A stretch of DNA of 64,000 nt, taken from positions 3,081,632 through 3,145,631 of the forward strand of contig NC_040018.1 of assembly GCF_000972845.2 (NCBI RefSeq). Reading direction: 5' to 3'. Below the pieces are notes generated by a model, which made no database searches, was not told where the DNA came from, and worked only from the letters and a program-made list of their open reading frames with translations. This DNA is from Larimichthys crocea (Eukaryota > Chordata > Actinopteri > Sciaenidae). Of this stretch, positions 1-11,400 are shown one piece after another (the first letter of the stretch is position 1; the number at the start of each line of letters is the position of its first letter). A program made the translations under genes and the position numbers.

Positions 1-730
1 TAGATCTCCGTTTTGGGTTGCTGCTGTCCATGCTCCTCCGTCTCACGAAGCGCAGGAGCATCAGATAGTTAACACAGACTATGAGCATCGGGATGATGAA
101 CGCTATCAGTATTTTCTGGATGTGATAGAGGGCGAGCCAGTCGTGCCCTTCGGGAAACTTGAGGAGGCAGAGTTTTTCTCCAGCGACCACTGTCACGGTG
201 GAGAAGATAGATGTCGGGGCTGTGGCCACTGTTGCCAACACCCAAATCACCGCGCACACCCACTTCACACACCGTGACCTCCTGTAAGATCTTTTCTTTA
301 GGGCCGAGGCGACAGACAGGTAACGGGTCACACTCATGGCAGTGAGAAAAAACACGCTGGCGTACATGTTCATCACGGTGACCGAGAGGATGATTTTGCA
401 CATGGCGTCTCCAAACGGCCAGCTGAAGTCCAGCGCGGTGTCCACAGCCCAGAAGGGCAGAGTGAGCACGAACTGGAAGTCCGTAACTGCCAAGTTAATG
501 ATGAAAAAATTAATGGTGGACCTCTTTCGACCCTGTCGTAATCTCATGAGGAAGAACACGAGCAGGTTCCCCACCAAACCCACTGCGCAAACTACAGAGT
601 ACACCACGGAGATGAGTATCCTCAGGATGAGGGTGCCGTCCGCGCTCACATCGATGTCTTCAAAACTGAATTTCTCATCACCAGACGAACTTCGGTTCAC
701 TGCTCCAGTGTGGTTAAATATTTCATCCAT
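1..730 (-). CDS. rxfp3: RXFP3-like relaxin-3/INSL5-family GPCR, 5' part (truncated by window edge)
   Basis: The minus strand is open from an ATG at 730 to the window edge, giving 243 codons of one intronless frame. The protein is a rhodopsin-class GPCR: short N-terminus with two sequons (N6-H-T, N12-R-S), TM1 with GN (N55), TM2 with NLAVTD (D84) then LTLPFWAVD, ECL1/TM3 Cys111, TRY at 135-137 in place of DRY, TM4 Trp163, ECL2 Cys188, TM5 Pro214. The blocks TDFQFVLTLPFWAV and MNMYASVFFLTAMSVTRY are as I remember them in RXFP3. Family members are Gi-coupled plasma-membrane receptors for relaxin-3 or INSL5. An in-frame TAA lies 20 codons upstream with no intervening ATG, supporting this start. 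The N-terminus before TM1 (about 33 residues) is much shorter than in human RXFP3. TM6-TM7 lie off the left edge. Teleosts have several rxfp3 paralogues; the position beside adamts7 suggests an rxfp3-2 type, which is inference. An RXFP4-type name is the main alternative. Confidence 0.93.
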   Translation of the reverse strand, partial: MDEIFNHTGAVNRSSSGDEKFSFEDIDVSADGTLILRILISVVYSVVCAVGLVGNLLVFFLMRLRQGRKRSTINFFIINLAVTDFQFVLTLPFWAVDTALDFSWPFGDAMCKIILSVTVMNMYASVFFLTAMSVTRYLSVASALKKRSYRRSRCVKWVCAVIWVLATVATAPTSIFSTVTVVAGEKLCLLKFPEGHDWLALYHIQKILIAFIIPMLIVCVNYLMLLRFVRRRSMDSSNPKRRS

Positions 731-858
731 CTTCAAAGTTAGGAAGCTGGACTCACACCAGGCGTCTTTTGCGCGCACAGGCTTTTAGACGACAACACAA
801 CACAGGCTCCCCATGCGAAAGTGTCTTTATCCCCACTGAATACATTTGGAGTCTGCTG

Positions 859-866
859 CTTTTATA
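859..866 (-). promoter_or_regulatory. Candidate TATA box of the RXFP3-like gene
   Basis: The minus strand reads TATAAAAG here, about 130 bp upstream of the receptor ATG. A start site about 30 bp downstream, near 830, would leave a 5' UTR of roughly 100 nt. Position and consensus are seen in the sequence; promoter activity is inferred. Confidence 0.5.
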
Positions 867-976
867 CAGGTGTGTCGCTCCTTGGCTGATCCACGATTGG
901 TCGAACAAAAACGTGACACAGAAGTCACAGAAATGAGCCTAAAGCATCCTGGTCTCCGTGAATTTATGTTCATCTT

Positions 977-984
977 TCACGTCA
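977..984. promoter_or_regulatory. CRE-like motif upstream of the receptor
   Basis: The plus strand reads TCACGTCA (TGACGTGA on the receptor strand), one mismatch from the cAMP response element. It lies about 115 bp upstream of the candidate TATA box, a plausible place for a CREB/ATF site. A single 8-mer can occur by chance, so this is weak. Confidence 0.25.
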
Positions 985-1535
985 TGTCAGCTCATTCTGC
1001 CTGTGACGGAGTGCATTGTCACAGGCATAATGAGCACACGGATTGAGCCTGAATGCGTCAGGTGGAGTCGTTTATAAATCCAAAAGCAACTTTCAATCAA
1101 TAGAAATAAAACAATACAGGCATTAAAACTTGTTTAGCTTTGTTTGTAACTTAAAAAACGAATGGGGAGAGAAATAATTAAATGTAAATTCAGATGGCAC
1201 ACCATCCACACGATTCAAACTTTAAATAAAAATGAATGAGAAAAAAGATATTTACAGGTCATTTCCATCTGTTTATTCATGGCTGTGCACCCGACTTCTG
1301 TTTCAAAATGAAGTTAAACTCATCTTTGTCAGCATGATCACCAGGATCAGTGTGCGTCTTTGCGCACCAGTGCTCCATTATTAAAACACACAGACACATT
1401 ATCCTTGCATCGACAGTGCTTTGATACCACCACTAGAGGGGGCGCCAAGCTCAGCCAGACGAAGAATGATAATGAAGTAAAACACTGATGTAGTTTAGTG
1501 AGATTTTTTTTTCAATATAAAGTCGGTACAGCTTG

Positions 1536-1564
1536 ATCGATAACGTGGTTTTCACGTTATCGAT
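1536..1564. repeat. Perfect 12-bp inverted repeat, 5-nt loop
   Basis: ATCGATAACGTG is followed by a GTTTT loop and its exact complement CACGTTATCGAT. It sits about 770 bp upstream of the adamts7 ATG. It could extrude as a hairpin or bind a dimeric factor; no flanking target-site duplication is evident. Confidence 0.8.
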
Positions 1565-2212
1565 TTTGAGACACTTTCTCTGCAAGAAGTTTAAAAGCAT
1601 CTTAAGTTTAAGACGTCGTGTTTACATGATGCATGTGTGTTCAGGTTTCCCAAATGTTTTCCAGACTAATAACTTTACTTTCCTGCACTCGTTTGTGGAG
1701 GTTTTGTCCCAGAGTTTCCACTGTCCTCCAGTCTTTTTATTCCAAAAGCGCACAGGGAGGTCCAAACGGAAGCTCCTGATCTGTAATCATTTCTCTGACT
1801 CCAAGTGAATGCAACAATATCGAAAGTGGTCCTTATCTGACCCACTGAAAACCCCGAAGGACCTCAGTTTCGGGAGCAACTGCCAATTGGATAGAAGCAT
1901 TGGATTCAGTTTCTTGGAGTAGCATTCCCCTTTAAGCCTCCAGTCCTGCTGAAAGATAGCCCCAATTGTCTTAAGTCCACCCATCTGTGGGGGTGGCTCT
2001 GCGAAAGTTTGCAGAAGAATTTTTTAAGCTGTCACTGGCGGTCGGTAGGAGACTGATGGAGGACAGAGGGGACTCGTAAGCAAACGTTAACACCGACATA
2101 CAAACAAGTCCTAAAAGAAAAGACTGAGAATGCAACAAACGCGCCCCGTGGAGGCAGACGATGATCAGGCCTAAATTGGAGAAGTTTGTTGGGACTGTCA
2201 CAGTTTAAGTGC

Positions 2213-2331
2213 ATGGTCGCCACAAAAGCGAAAAAGTGTGCATCCAGCTCAGATGGGAGTCATTTGAATTGTCAATCGACGCTGTGTGAGAAAGGCATTA
2301 AATGCTTCTAAAATTTAGGCTACCGTCCTGA
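2213..2331 (+). promoter_or_regulatory. Two overlapping upstream ORFs before the adamts7 start
   Basis: A 32-codon ORF starts at 2213 in the frame of the main ATG and stops with TAA at 2309-2311. That stop also closes the main frame upstream. A second 9-codon ORF starts at 2302 in another frame and stops at 2329-2331, four bases before the main ATG. If the leader extends this far they could dampen translation initiation; the transcript start is unknown. Confidence 0.45.
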
Positions 2332-2335
2332 CAAA

Positions 2336-2456
2336 ATGACCCGTTTGGACTGCGGGCTTCACGCCTTCGGACAAGGAGTCTCCCCCATTCACTTCTTCAT
2401 CGCACTTCTGATGGTCCTGGAAAACTGCACAACGTTTGGATTACCACATGAAGCAG
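2336..2456 (+). CDS. adamts7: adamts7 exon 1: signal peptide
   Basis: The 121-nt exon ends in phase 1 at a GCAG|GTCAGT donor. It encodes 40 residues with the hydrophobic core [11 protein letters not shown] (18-28) and a plausible signal-peptidase site near residues 31-35. The ATG is the first in its frame after the TAA at 2309. The N-terminus is not conserved with human, as expected for a signal peptide, so the start is the least certain part of the model. Any 5' UTR boundary is unknown. Confidence 0.8.
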
Positions 2457-5400
2457 GTCAGTCGTGATTAAAAACAAGAACAAAAAAGTTTGAATTCATG
2501 GATTCATGGGCATCATCACTCTTCTCCTGGATATTGTAAGCCGCTTTTGTTGTGCACATTAGTTTCAGAGCGCATCTAATTCAGCCCAGTATGAATGCAG
2601 CAACGAGCCAACAGTGCTCACTGTGGAGGGCCGGCCAGCTGTGACTTGTGTTTATAAAGTTCTGGGCAGACTATAGCAATTAGGCCCATGGTTTTTACAG
2701 CACAGTCTGGTAACTGGAAAGATCTTCTTTCCATTGAATCATCCGAGGTCCATGCCCCATGCAGGCAAGCATCTACCCTGCCCTTGAGCTATACTGCAGA
2801 ATCCCTCAGCAGGGCAGCTGCCACTGACCTCTGATCCCGCCAGTTGAGGCCAGGAAACAGAATTTCTCTTTGGGAATCTACAGGATGCATTATTATTATC
2901 CTCATAATGGAGCTTATTTTTTCCACTCTCACTTCCCAGTGTTAGTGTGGATATCATCACATCAGAGGATTAATCCTCTCTTGTCTTTGTAAGGACACAC
3001 TCATGCTGCCTGCACTCCCTGCACTTTCATCCTCTCAGTCTTCCCATTAGATTTGCGGTTTGGATGTGTTAAAAAAAATCAGCGCTCTCCTGAGATTACA
3101 AATACAAGCAAGAGCAAGTAGTCTGGATGCACTCTTGTCTCATCCTGTATAAATCAACTGTGAGCCCTTGAGAGAAAAAAAACAAAGTGCTGTCAGGGAT
3201 TATAGACAAGGATGTGTCACTGAGGGGAAGCACCTCCAAAACGGTAACGATTTCAGGTGATACATGTTGGCACAGGATCCCCCAAAGTTTATTTTTATAA
3301 TGACTAAGAACCCAAAATAGAAAAACACTGGAACAAGACTCTTGGCACAGAGATGCATAACTGTATTCAGTGTAGTTACATAAGTTAAAGTGGGACAAGG
3401 ACACATTCGTCTTAATACCAATGCAGTGAGCATGCATCAAGAGGAAACTGATCAGTGCTGCTCATTTTTCAGAGGAACACTTGGCAGTCACTTAAAGGCC
3501 CCTTGTGGTACCAGACCCCACACTGAGATGACATGTTCCCTCACAGTGTCCTTTTTTTTGCCAGTATGATTATTTCTGATTATATAAACCAATTTTAATT
3601 AAATGTCATATTCCTTCTCCTTCCTCAAGGCAAATAATTACTTGTAGACCTACAACATAAGCACAGCTGCTTGATAAAATGTTGTAATTAAATGGTTTGA
3701 ATTTAAAATTAATACAAGATACTTCATGCATGGAGAACGTTTTTTTTTTTAAATACTTTCCATTAAAATAAAAGTCACATACTGAACAGGAAAGCACTTA
3801 TGAAGGCTGCATAGGCGAATAAATAAATATAAATATTTACGTACATCAAGATCTGGAACAGTTCAGTGATTGGGTGATGGAAGTCATCATTTTTGCAATA
3901 AATCAAATCATTTCACCGGAATGGGGCGGCATATTGGTGCAGTGGTTAGCACTGTTGCCTCACGGTTCAAACTTTGGCTGGGGCTTTTCTGTGGAGTTTG
4001 CATGTTCTCCAACATGTCTGCATGGGTTCTCTCCGGGTACACCAGTTTCCTCCCACAGTCCAGAGACATGCACTTAACAGGTTAATTAGTGACTCTAAAT
4101 TGTCCGTAGGTGTGTATGTGAGTGAGCATGGCTGTTTGTCTCTGTGTGCACTGCGATGAACTGGCAACTTGTCCAGGGTGTACCCCGCCTCTCGCCTAAA
4201 GTCAGCTGGGATAGTTCACCCCCCATAACCCTGATGAAGATGAACAGTTATAGAAAATGGATGGATGCATTATGCTTAGCTAAGGGGGAATCTTTGCTGT
4301 AGCTTTAGTTATAGGAGCAAAACCTGTCCCATCCCGACAGACTGAACTCATTCAGGAGTATAAGTGCATGCATGTTAAGGTAAGATTAAAAACCTTGTGT
4401 GTTGTCCTCGCTCTTTATTCAGTGTAGCTGGATCTTACTGCGCTGATGTATTCTTGAAAATATTTGTGCAAGATAACCCTATGCAGCGCTGAATGGAGAG
4501 AGACCTCAGCTTACCTTGTCGCAAAGCTGTGTGAAATCATTGTTTGCATGCTGCTCATATCTCTTGAATGAGATTAAGCTAACAATGTTATCATGAAGGT
4601 TTAGGCTGGTGAAATGAGATTTGTCGCCCGCTTTTGCTGCTATCTTCACGTGAAGCTTACACGGAGATCCAACTTTTTATGTGTCAACGACTGCCACAGT
4701 TTCTAAGTCACTCTCTTTATGTCGTACAAGCTGCAAACAATATTGATAATATCGTGATATCATTAGAAAGAGCACCTCCCGAGCAAAAATATCTGTCATA
4801 AAATATCATTCTAATGTGCGATAAATTGATTATGCATCCTGAATGTTGAATACGTCTTCATATGGAGTAGAAGTTTTCATGATAGAGTCAAATCCTGTTG
4901 CTTCTGCTGCTTATAACTAGCATTTCAATGAAAAAAAAGGTCTCTTATGAATGCAATTGTTCATATACAGTAGACACAAATAATTTGCAGCTTCAGATTT
5001 TCATCCCTTGGTTTCTCCCGTTTGGTCACATCTGAGATGAATTATTGTTCCATTTTGTTTTCAAGCCACGCTGCAAACTTTTCTTCTGTGTGTGGGTGCA
5101 TACTAAACATATGCATTGATTATTCAGTGTGGTGAATCAAATTAAAAAAACAAACATCTGCAATGTAGAGCAAGACTTAATCTCTGGAGATGTACTGTTG
5201 TCATTGTTCCCATCAGCCGGCCACAAAGAGGCCGTATGTATAGATCTGAGAAGCAGACTGCTGGTAATCCCTTTTCTTGAGGCACATTTTCTTTACCCTT
5301 GCCTATAAAAGGGAGATCATTCTCACGTTGCCTCTCATCCATCTATACTGCTGGTTCAGCTACTCTCAGGAAATGAAGGAGTATTATTTTTATCAGAGGA

Positions 5401-8400
5401 ATGAATTTCACCAACTTTATCAAACCTGCTGCACATGAGAGTGAAAAGTAAAAAGGTGGAACGTGGACAAGAATTTGAAGCAGCGTTCCAGGCATAGGCA
5501 CTGTATGAACTCAAGACAGATAAGACGGCCATATGGGTTTGTTTAGAGCTCCCCCAGTTTTGTTTACAGTTTCACAGCCACATAATTATTTAATTACCCT
5601 CCCCTTTCCCATGATTTAATGCCCCATCTTTTCTTACATCTTCTCTTCCCACCATGGCTTTTTGACAGAGACATTGCTGCAGGATCCTCCTCAGTATGAA
5701 GTGGTTCACCCCACGAGAGTCGATGCCAAAGGTCACTTCCTGTCCAACATCCTGTCTCACCATGCTCGTCGTGTGCAGCGCCGGGAAGCCTCAGAGGGAC
5801 CGGTGGACTTGGATCGAGTCTTCTACCAGTTTTGGCACGCCGACCACAGTTTGCACTTTAATCTCACACTCAATCCACACCTGCTGGCTCCGGGGTTCCT
5901 CACAGAGAGAAGGTATGGTGGCTTTGAGGAGGCCCAAATCCGTCCAACTGGATCCTCCCAGTGCCATTTCTTAGGTGAAGTGTGGGATGAGGACAGTGTT
6001 AAAGGAAGCGCAGCCATAAGCACCTGTGATGGACTGGTGAGTAACTAAAAAGCTTGAAGTTCATTGGAAGTTAAATGTAGAGGTGTCAGCTGAATCAGAG
6101 TTAAGTGTGTGCATACCTCAGATTTATCTGACAACTTAAGGGTCATTTAGAGAGCTGCACAGCCTGGAGGGATTTTCCACAAAACATAGGTGTGTCTGAG
6201 ATTACCCGCTATTCAGACTTGGAACTTAAGTGCTTTACTCGAGCCAGAAGATGTAAACAGTCTGACAATTTGTTAAAGCCACCAATTTTCTTAAATGTCA
6301 CATTTGCAAGGAGTGGAACATAATAAAATATCCACAGGAAGCCTCCTTCATGCTTTAGAGCAAGCATTTATTGTACTTCCATTTTTCTATAAAAGTTTTC
6401 ACCATGTCATTGTTGAGGCTGAGAAACAAAGTGATGCTTCCCGCAAGATCACAGCAGGAGTTCGGCTACAGGCCGCGATCTGCTCAGTCGTATTTAAAGA
6501 CAGTTCGTCCAGAGCGCTGCTAGTCGTTCATGTTCTGCTCTGCCTCTGTAATCGCAGATTTGTGCCCATAATGGAAAGAGTTTTTAGAGCGCTAAAGGAT
6601 ATGTTAGGGATCATCAGCGCATTCAGAGATTTATAAACTGACAACAGATTATTTTAATCTTTGACACAGCATTATTGCAACGCTCCAGTAATATTGCTCT
6701 ATATTAGGTCTGGTCCATGACTATCAAAGATATTTCCATGTTGCACAAACACACAGTAACAATTAACGTGATTATCTCTGAGATTTATTTCTAATAACAG
6801 CATATTTATATTGCTTTTATGATATAATTAAACAGTGAATCATTAATCTTTTTTAACAGCATGCTTCACACAGTATTACAATCTGATTTATCCTTCTTTG
6901 TTGTATTGTTCCTTTGGGATAGACGGCAAGTGCTTGTTTTAATGGGATGGGCTCGAAGCAATGGAAAACCTCATTCCTAGACAACTGGACTCAGGAGAGC
7001 CTGTCAACAACAATTTCAGTGCTTGACTTAGACACATACTATGTAAACTGCAACGTGTCCAGTTCACAGGTTTTTAAATGAATGTGTGTTTGATGCTGGC
7101 TCATTATCATAGCCTTCTGGGACACTCTCTTCCTACTATGATGTGTAAAAAACATTGTCTTGATACATGTCATCTGCTTTCTCCTCACGTTTTGTGTCTC
7201 TACCATACACTGTCTGTTAAAGGCAAAATTCCCTAAGGATGATTAGATCCAAGAGATGAAAAGAAACATGCCTGGCCACCTCAGGCGTGTGGACTAGGTG
7301 GTTAAATCTTCTCAGAAACTGAGCTGAACAGCTCATCCAGCGTTAGGCCACTCAGGGCAAGTTTATTGAGCTTTAAGCAAATGTATTAAGCAGACATCTC
7401 TTGCTGAATTCACAATGGACGGTTTAAAAAAAGTACAAAAACAGATTCAGCAGAACCTGAGATATTGCCTTTTTTTTAATTTATCCCAAATAATTCTCTT
7501 CCTTGTCAAAACTTATGCTGTGTCTCATTTCGGATACTCCTGTTAGTATACTTAGTACACCAAACATGTACTGCACCGTGTACTCTATGTACTTCCTTGG
7601 TGTAGTGTGATAGTTTTGGCAGCATCATGTCATCTAAATTCAAGCGCCAACATTTGTCTGCCAAAGTGTAAATATAAAACGTATGCACACCTTACATTTG
7701 TATATTTGGGTATTCACTGCAGCCACTTGAGCTCCAGCAGCTTCCTTGGCCACCATTTTTGCAATGCTGGTGGCCCTTCTCTTCCTATACATAGACAAAA
7801 TGGTGACCACTGAGGGCGAGAAGTGTCCAGCGTTCCAAGCTTAAACTTTTTGACCGTTCTGAGAGCACCATACGGGTACTCGCAGTACACTCCCATAACA
7901 AACTCAAAATAGAGTAAGTTTGGAAGTCACAAACTGAGACACACCACTGTTTCCTACATTGCCCAGAATGCACCTTGACTGCCAGCAGTTGAGTTGCAGA
8001 TTCAGATCTGTTCAGCTAGTAAAACCTAATATAGCCTTGAGCAGTGCTCTGGTGAGCTCACTTCCTTTACCGGCCCAGACTTTTTTGCATTTTCAAACTT
8101 CTTCTTCAGCCCCGAATGACGCAGCAATTTATCAGATTTCACAACAATTTTTTTTTTCACGTATGCAGTCGTACTCCTAGAGGCGTGTAAACAACTTTCA
8201 CAGGCTTTGTTTCATCTCAAAAAGTTGCCAGCTCATGCAGGATGAATAGAGTTTACTACCACACGGATAAAAAGCAGTATCAATAAAGCAATCTGTTTAA
8301 TATTGATTACATAAATAAACCCTCTGTGAGGCAATTTCTTTTTGCATCAAGTGGAGCAACTTTTCATTAAGACTGCCCCTTCATGTTCTCTGCTGATACT

Positions 8401-11400
8401 CATTGTGTTTTACCGTATTCACCCATAATGCCAACTCTGGTGGGGATTTTATCGAACGCCAGACTCGCCCAGTCCACTTAAAGTAAACAAACATTTTTTT
8501 GATCTGTTATAGTTCCTTGAGGTTGAGTTCTGTTCTACTCTTTGTCAACAGTTTGCTCCACAACAGTAAACAAGACTTTGTGGCTACTTTATAATGCACC
8601 GGAGGAGGTTCCCTTTGTGGAGTTGAAAATCATAGTTGTGTATACACAGCCTGAATTGTCTGAGGTTTGGTTTCAGTGAGATGCTGGAAAATTTTGAAAT
8701 TTTGGTCGATACTATCGAGAGAGAATCTTGATCTTTGATGTATTCCCTTTCATGTCAGGGTCATACTCTCTAATACACCCATCTCAAAATGATGAGTGAT
8801 AGTAGTGGGAATACATAAATCGAAATTGTTACAACCCAGCTTGTGTAGGGAGTAAAAGGAAGTAACATAGCTCCAGATGTTTCTGGTAAAACAAGTTATT
8901 TATTGCCAGAAGATAGGATTAAAAATAATAATTTCATTTTATTAATTGTAAAAAGAGGTGAGGTAGACAACAAGGGGGAAAAAAGTCAATTACGAATCAA
9001 CTATACAGTACGTGGCCCTGTCCCCAGGTAGTAAACACAAGTATCAGCAAAAAACAAGTTAATATAAATATGAACAGTCACAGTTGTAAGACCAGGAGGC
9101 ATATTGACAAGTTACAGAAGACCCAACTGCCAAAACTGTGAGGCTGTTCAAATTTAAGTAAGGTAGTCCCCCAAATTGGATCCTGCAGATTGGATTGGAA
9201 TCCTCCTGCTCTCCAGGAAATGATAACGAAGGTGGCCATGCCTCATTAGCTGGAACTAATTGGGAGCAGTGGACAACACACCCAACTTGGCATACACAAT
9301 AAACACGACGAGGGAAGTTAAATATAAGGTGGCAGCTGTACAGAAATAGGTATAGGTATATATAGAGGGATTCGGTGACAATGTTTCAACACATCAGTGC
9401 ATGTGGCAAGGCAACACTACCACCTTTGACACCATGTTTTTTAAGCTGTGTGTGTCCTATTCTCTCCATGTCTTAAGAGGCTGACAGGAGTGGAACTAGG
9501 CACAGTCTCTGCTGCTTTCTTGGTTATTCAGTATGTAAACAGAGATTCTCTTCTGCTCAGCACTTATGTAACAGACTTGTGTTTTTTGTGATTGTTTACA
9601 TGTGGCCTGTGTTGGTTTGTGAACTTTTCACAGAGCATTTCCTCCAACAGAAGTATGGATGACCACATGTTTGTGCCCATTGCAGCTGTCTCTGTTGACT
9701 AGAAATGCTGTAGTGCAAAAACAAAAGCTAATATTGCAAGGCTGGAATCACAGCATCTTTTAACAATTCATACTTATTTGATTGACATTTCTTACCGAGT
9801 CTAATGTTTAGCTGAATCATAACTGAATCTTCCTCTGCATGCTGTCTGCATATATTTAACTGCTGCTGCATGATGCTTAAAAGTACCCTGTGGAGTTTTC
9901 TTGTAAACAAACATTTTTTCATTCAGTGTTACACCAAATCTCATTCTATTTGTCCTTTCTCATAAAAGATTTACAAAGCTGATTTTTTTTTTCCCACCAC
10001 ATCCATGTCTACTTGCGTGCAGTCTTATTTCCTGTCTTTGCTGGTGCATGGTCACATTTCTTGGCACTCTATGTATTGTCTCACCTGCGTACATGTGCGT
10101 CGCGTGGCCTGTATTGGCACCGTGGAGCAGTGCCAAAAACTCCACATATAACCTTTCAGTCCTTTCAGAAGTCGTCTCTACAAACTCCAGAACACAAACG
10201 CTAATCCACGCTCTAAACTGAACTTTAAAGGCATTTTATTTGTTTATTGTTAATCCTTTGCAGATACTGACTTTGTGAAGTGAACCACTCTCACACTTTA
10301 GCAGACACATGGTATCCACATTTGTGGTTCTCTGCCAGGCCTGTAAAGCAGCCAGTTTCACTCCTGGCTTGTTTTAGTCTGGTGTCTGGTCTACAGCAAG
10401 GGAAGCACAAGATCATCTGGATAGAGATCAGGTGACTTTAGTTCTTCTGTTTGACCCTTGGATGCTTCGTCTTTATATCATGGAACATTGTATTAAAAGT
10501 GTTGCATGTCCTACACTTGTTACTTAGATGTTACTTTCTCATAGTCCAACTGTAATTAAATGATGTTTATATTTCAGCATCCATATATACTAAATATATA
10601 CTAAGGAAAAGTAAGAAAATAAAAGGGGAGCAAATATATTTCAGGTATTTTATTTTTTCATGATGGTCTGTATCCATCAGAATGCTGCTGGTTCTCTAAT
10701 TTACATAGATTTGAGAATTTTTGAATCAGCCAATCAAATCATTAGCTTTCCAGGTAAAGTCTCCTTATTTGGTTTAACAACACATGAACACCTTCACAGC
10801 GAAAAGCTAATTACCTGGTCAGCTGCAGCACATTAAACAGCATGTAAACTGAGTGAATGTTTTTATTTGGATTATAAAGAAAAATAAGCAGCTTCTTCGG
10901 CATTCTTTCATTTCAAATCCAACGTGCAGGAGAGCAGCGGCAAACTTCTGAAAAAATGTCACTGTCAAAAAAAACTTAGAGACTGCACCATAGAACATCT
11001 GCCGAGATTATGCAAAGCTTTTTGGCAAACTTGAGATGAGCATTAATCTTCTTCTAGTTTGTGATTAATCACATTTTACACTGTTGTCTTTGTGACGGAG
11101 CAGTGATGAATACTGATGACGGATGAGGAGAGAGAAGCCTGCAGATTATTTTTTATATTGTTTGACGTTTCTTTGTGTCTTTGTAGATGATTTTACGTCC
11201 TGCTGTTGACATCTTTTTTGAAAAAAATGACATGTCCCAGATTCTCTACTTAAAGAAAACAAACAAACAAAAAAAACTTTCTTTGTTTGCTGTTTCTGTC
11301 TGCATTATTTAAAGTATGCACGGAGCTGAAGAAATGCAGTTCTATGTTTCGAGGAGCTGACTTTTGTATGAACAGGTGTACCTGATAAAGTAGCCAGTGT

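Larger units (their letters stand above)
731..2335. other. Shared divergent upstream region between the receptor and adamts7
   Basis: This 1.6-kb interval separates two outward-facing start codons and must hold the 5' UTR and proximal promoter of the receptor and probably those of adamts7. It contains the receptor TATA candidate near 860, a CRE-like motif near 980, a perfect 12-bp inverted repeat at 1536-1564, and short upstream ORFs just before the adamts7 start. I see no CpG-island-like run and no convincing TATA box for adamts7. An untranslated adamts7 exon further upstream is not excluded. Confidence 0.6.

Noticed and set aside
336..788. Plus-strand 150-codon open frame over the left edge
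   Set aside because: It lies antisense to the RXFP3-like coding region and has no domain; it is a shadow of the GPCR.
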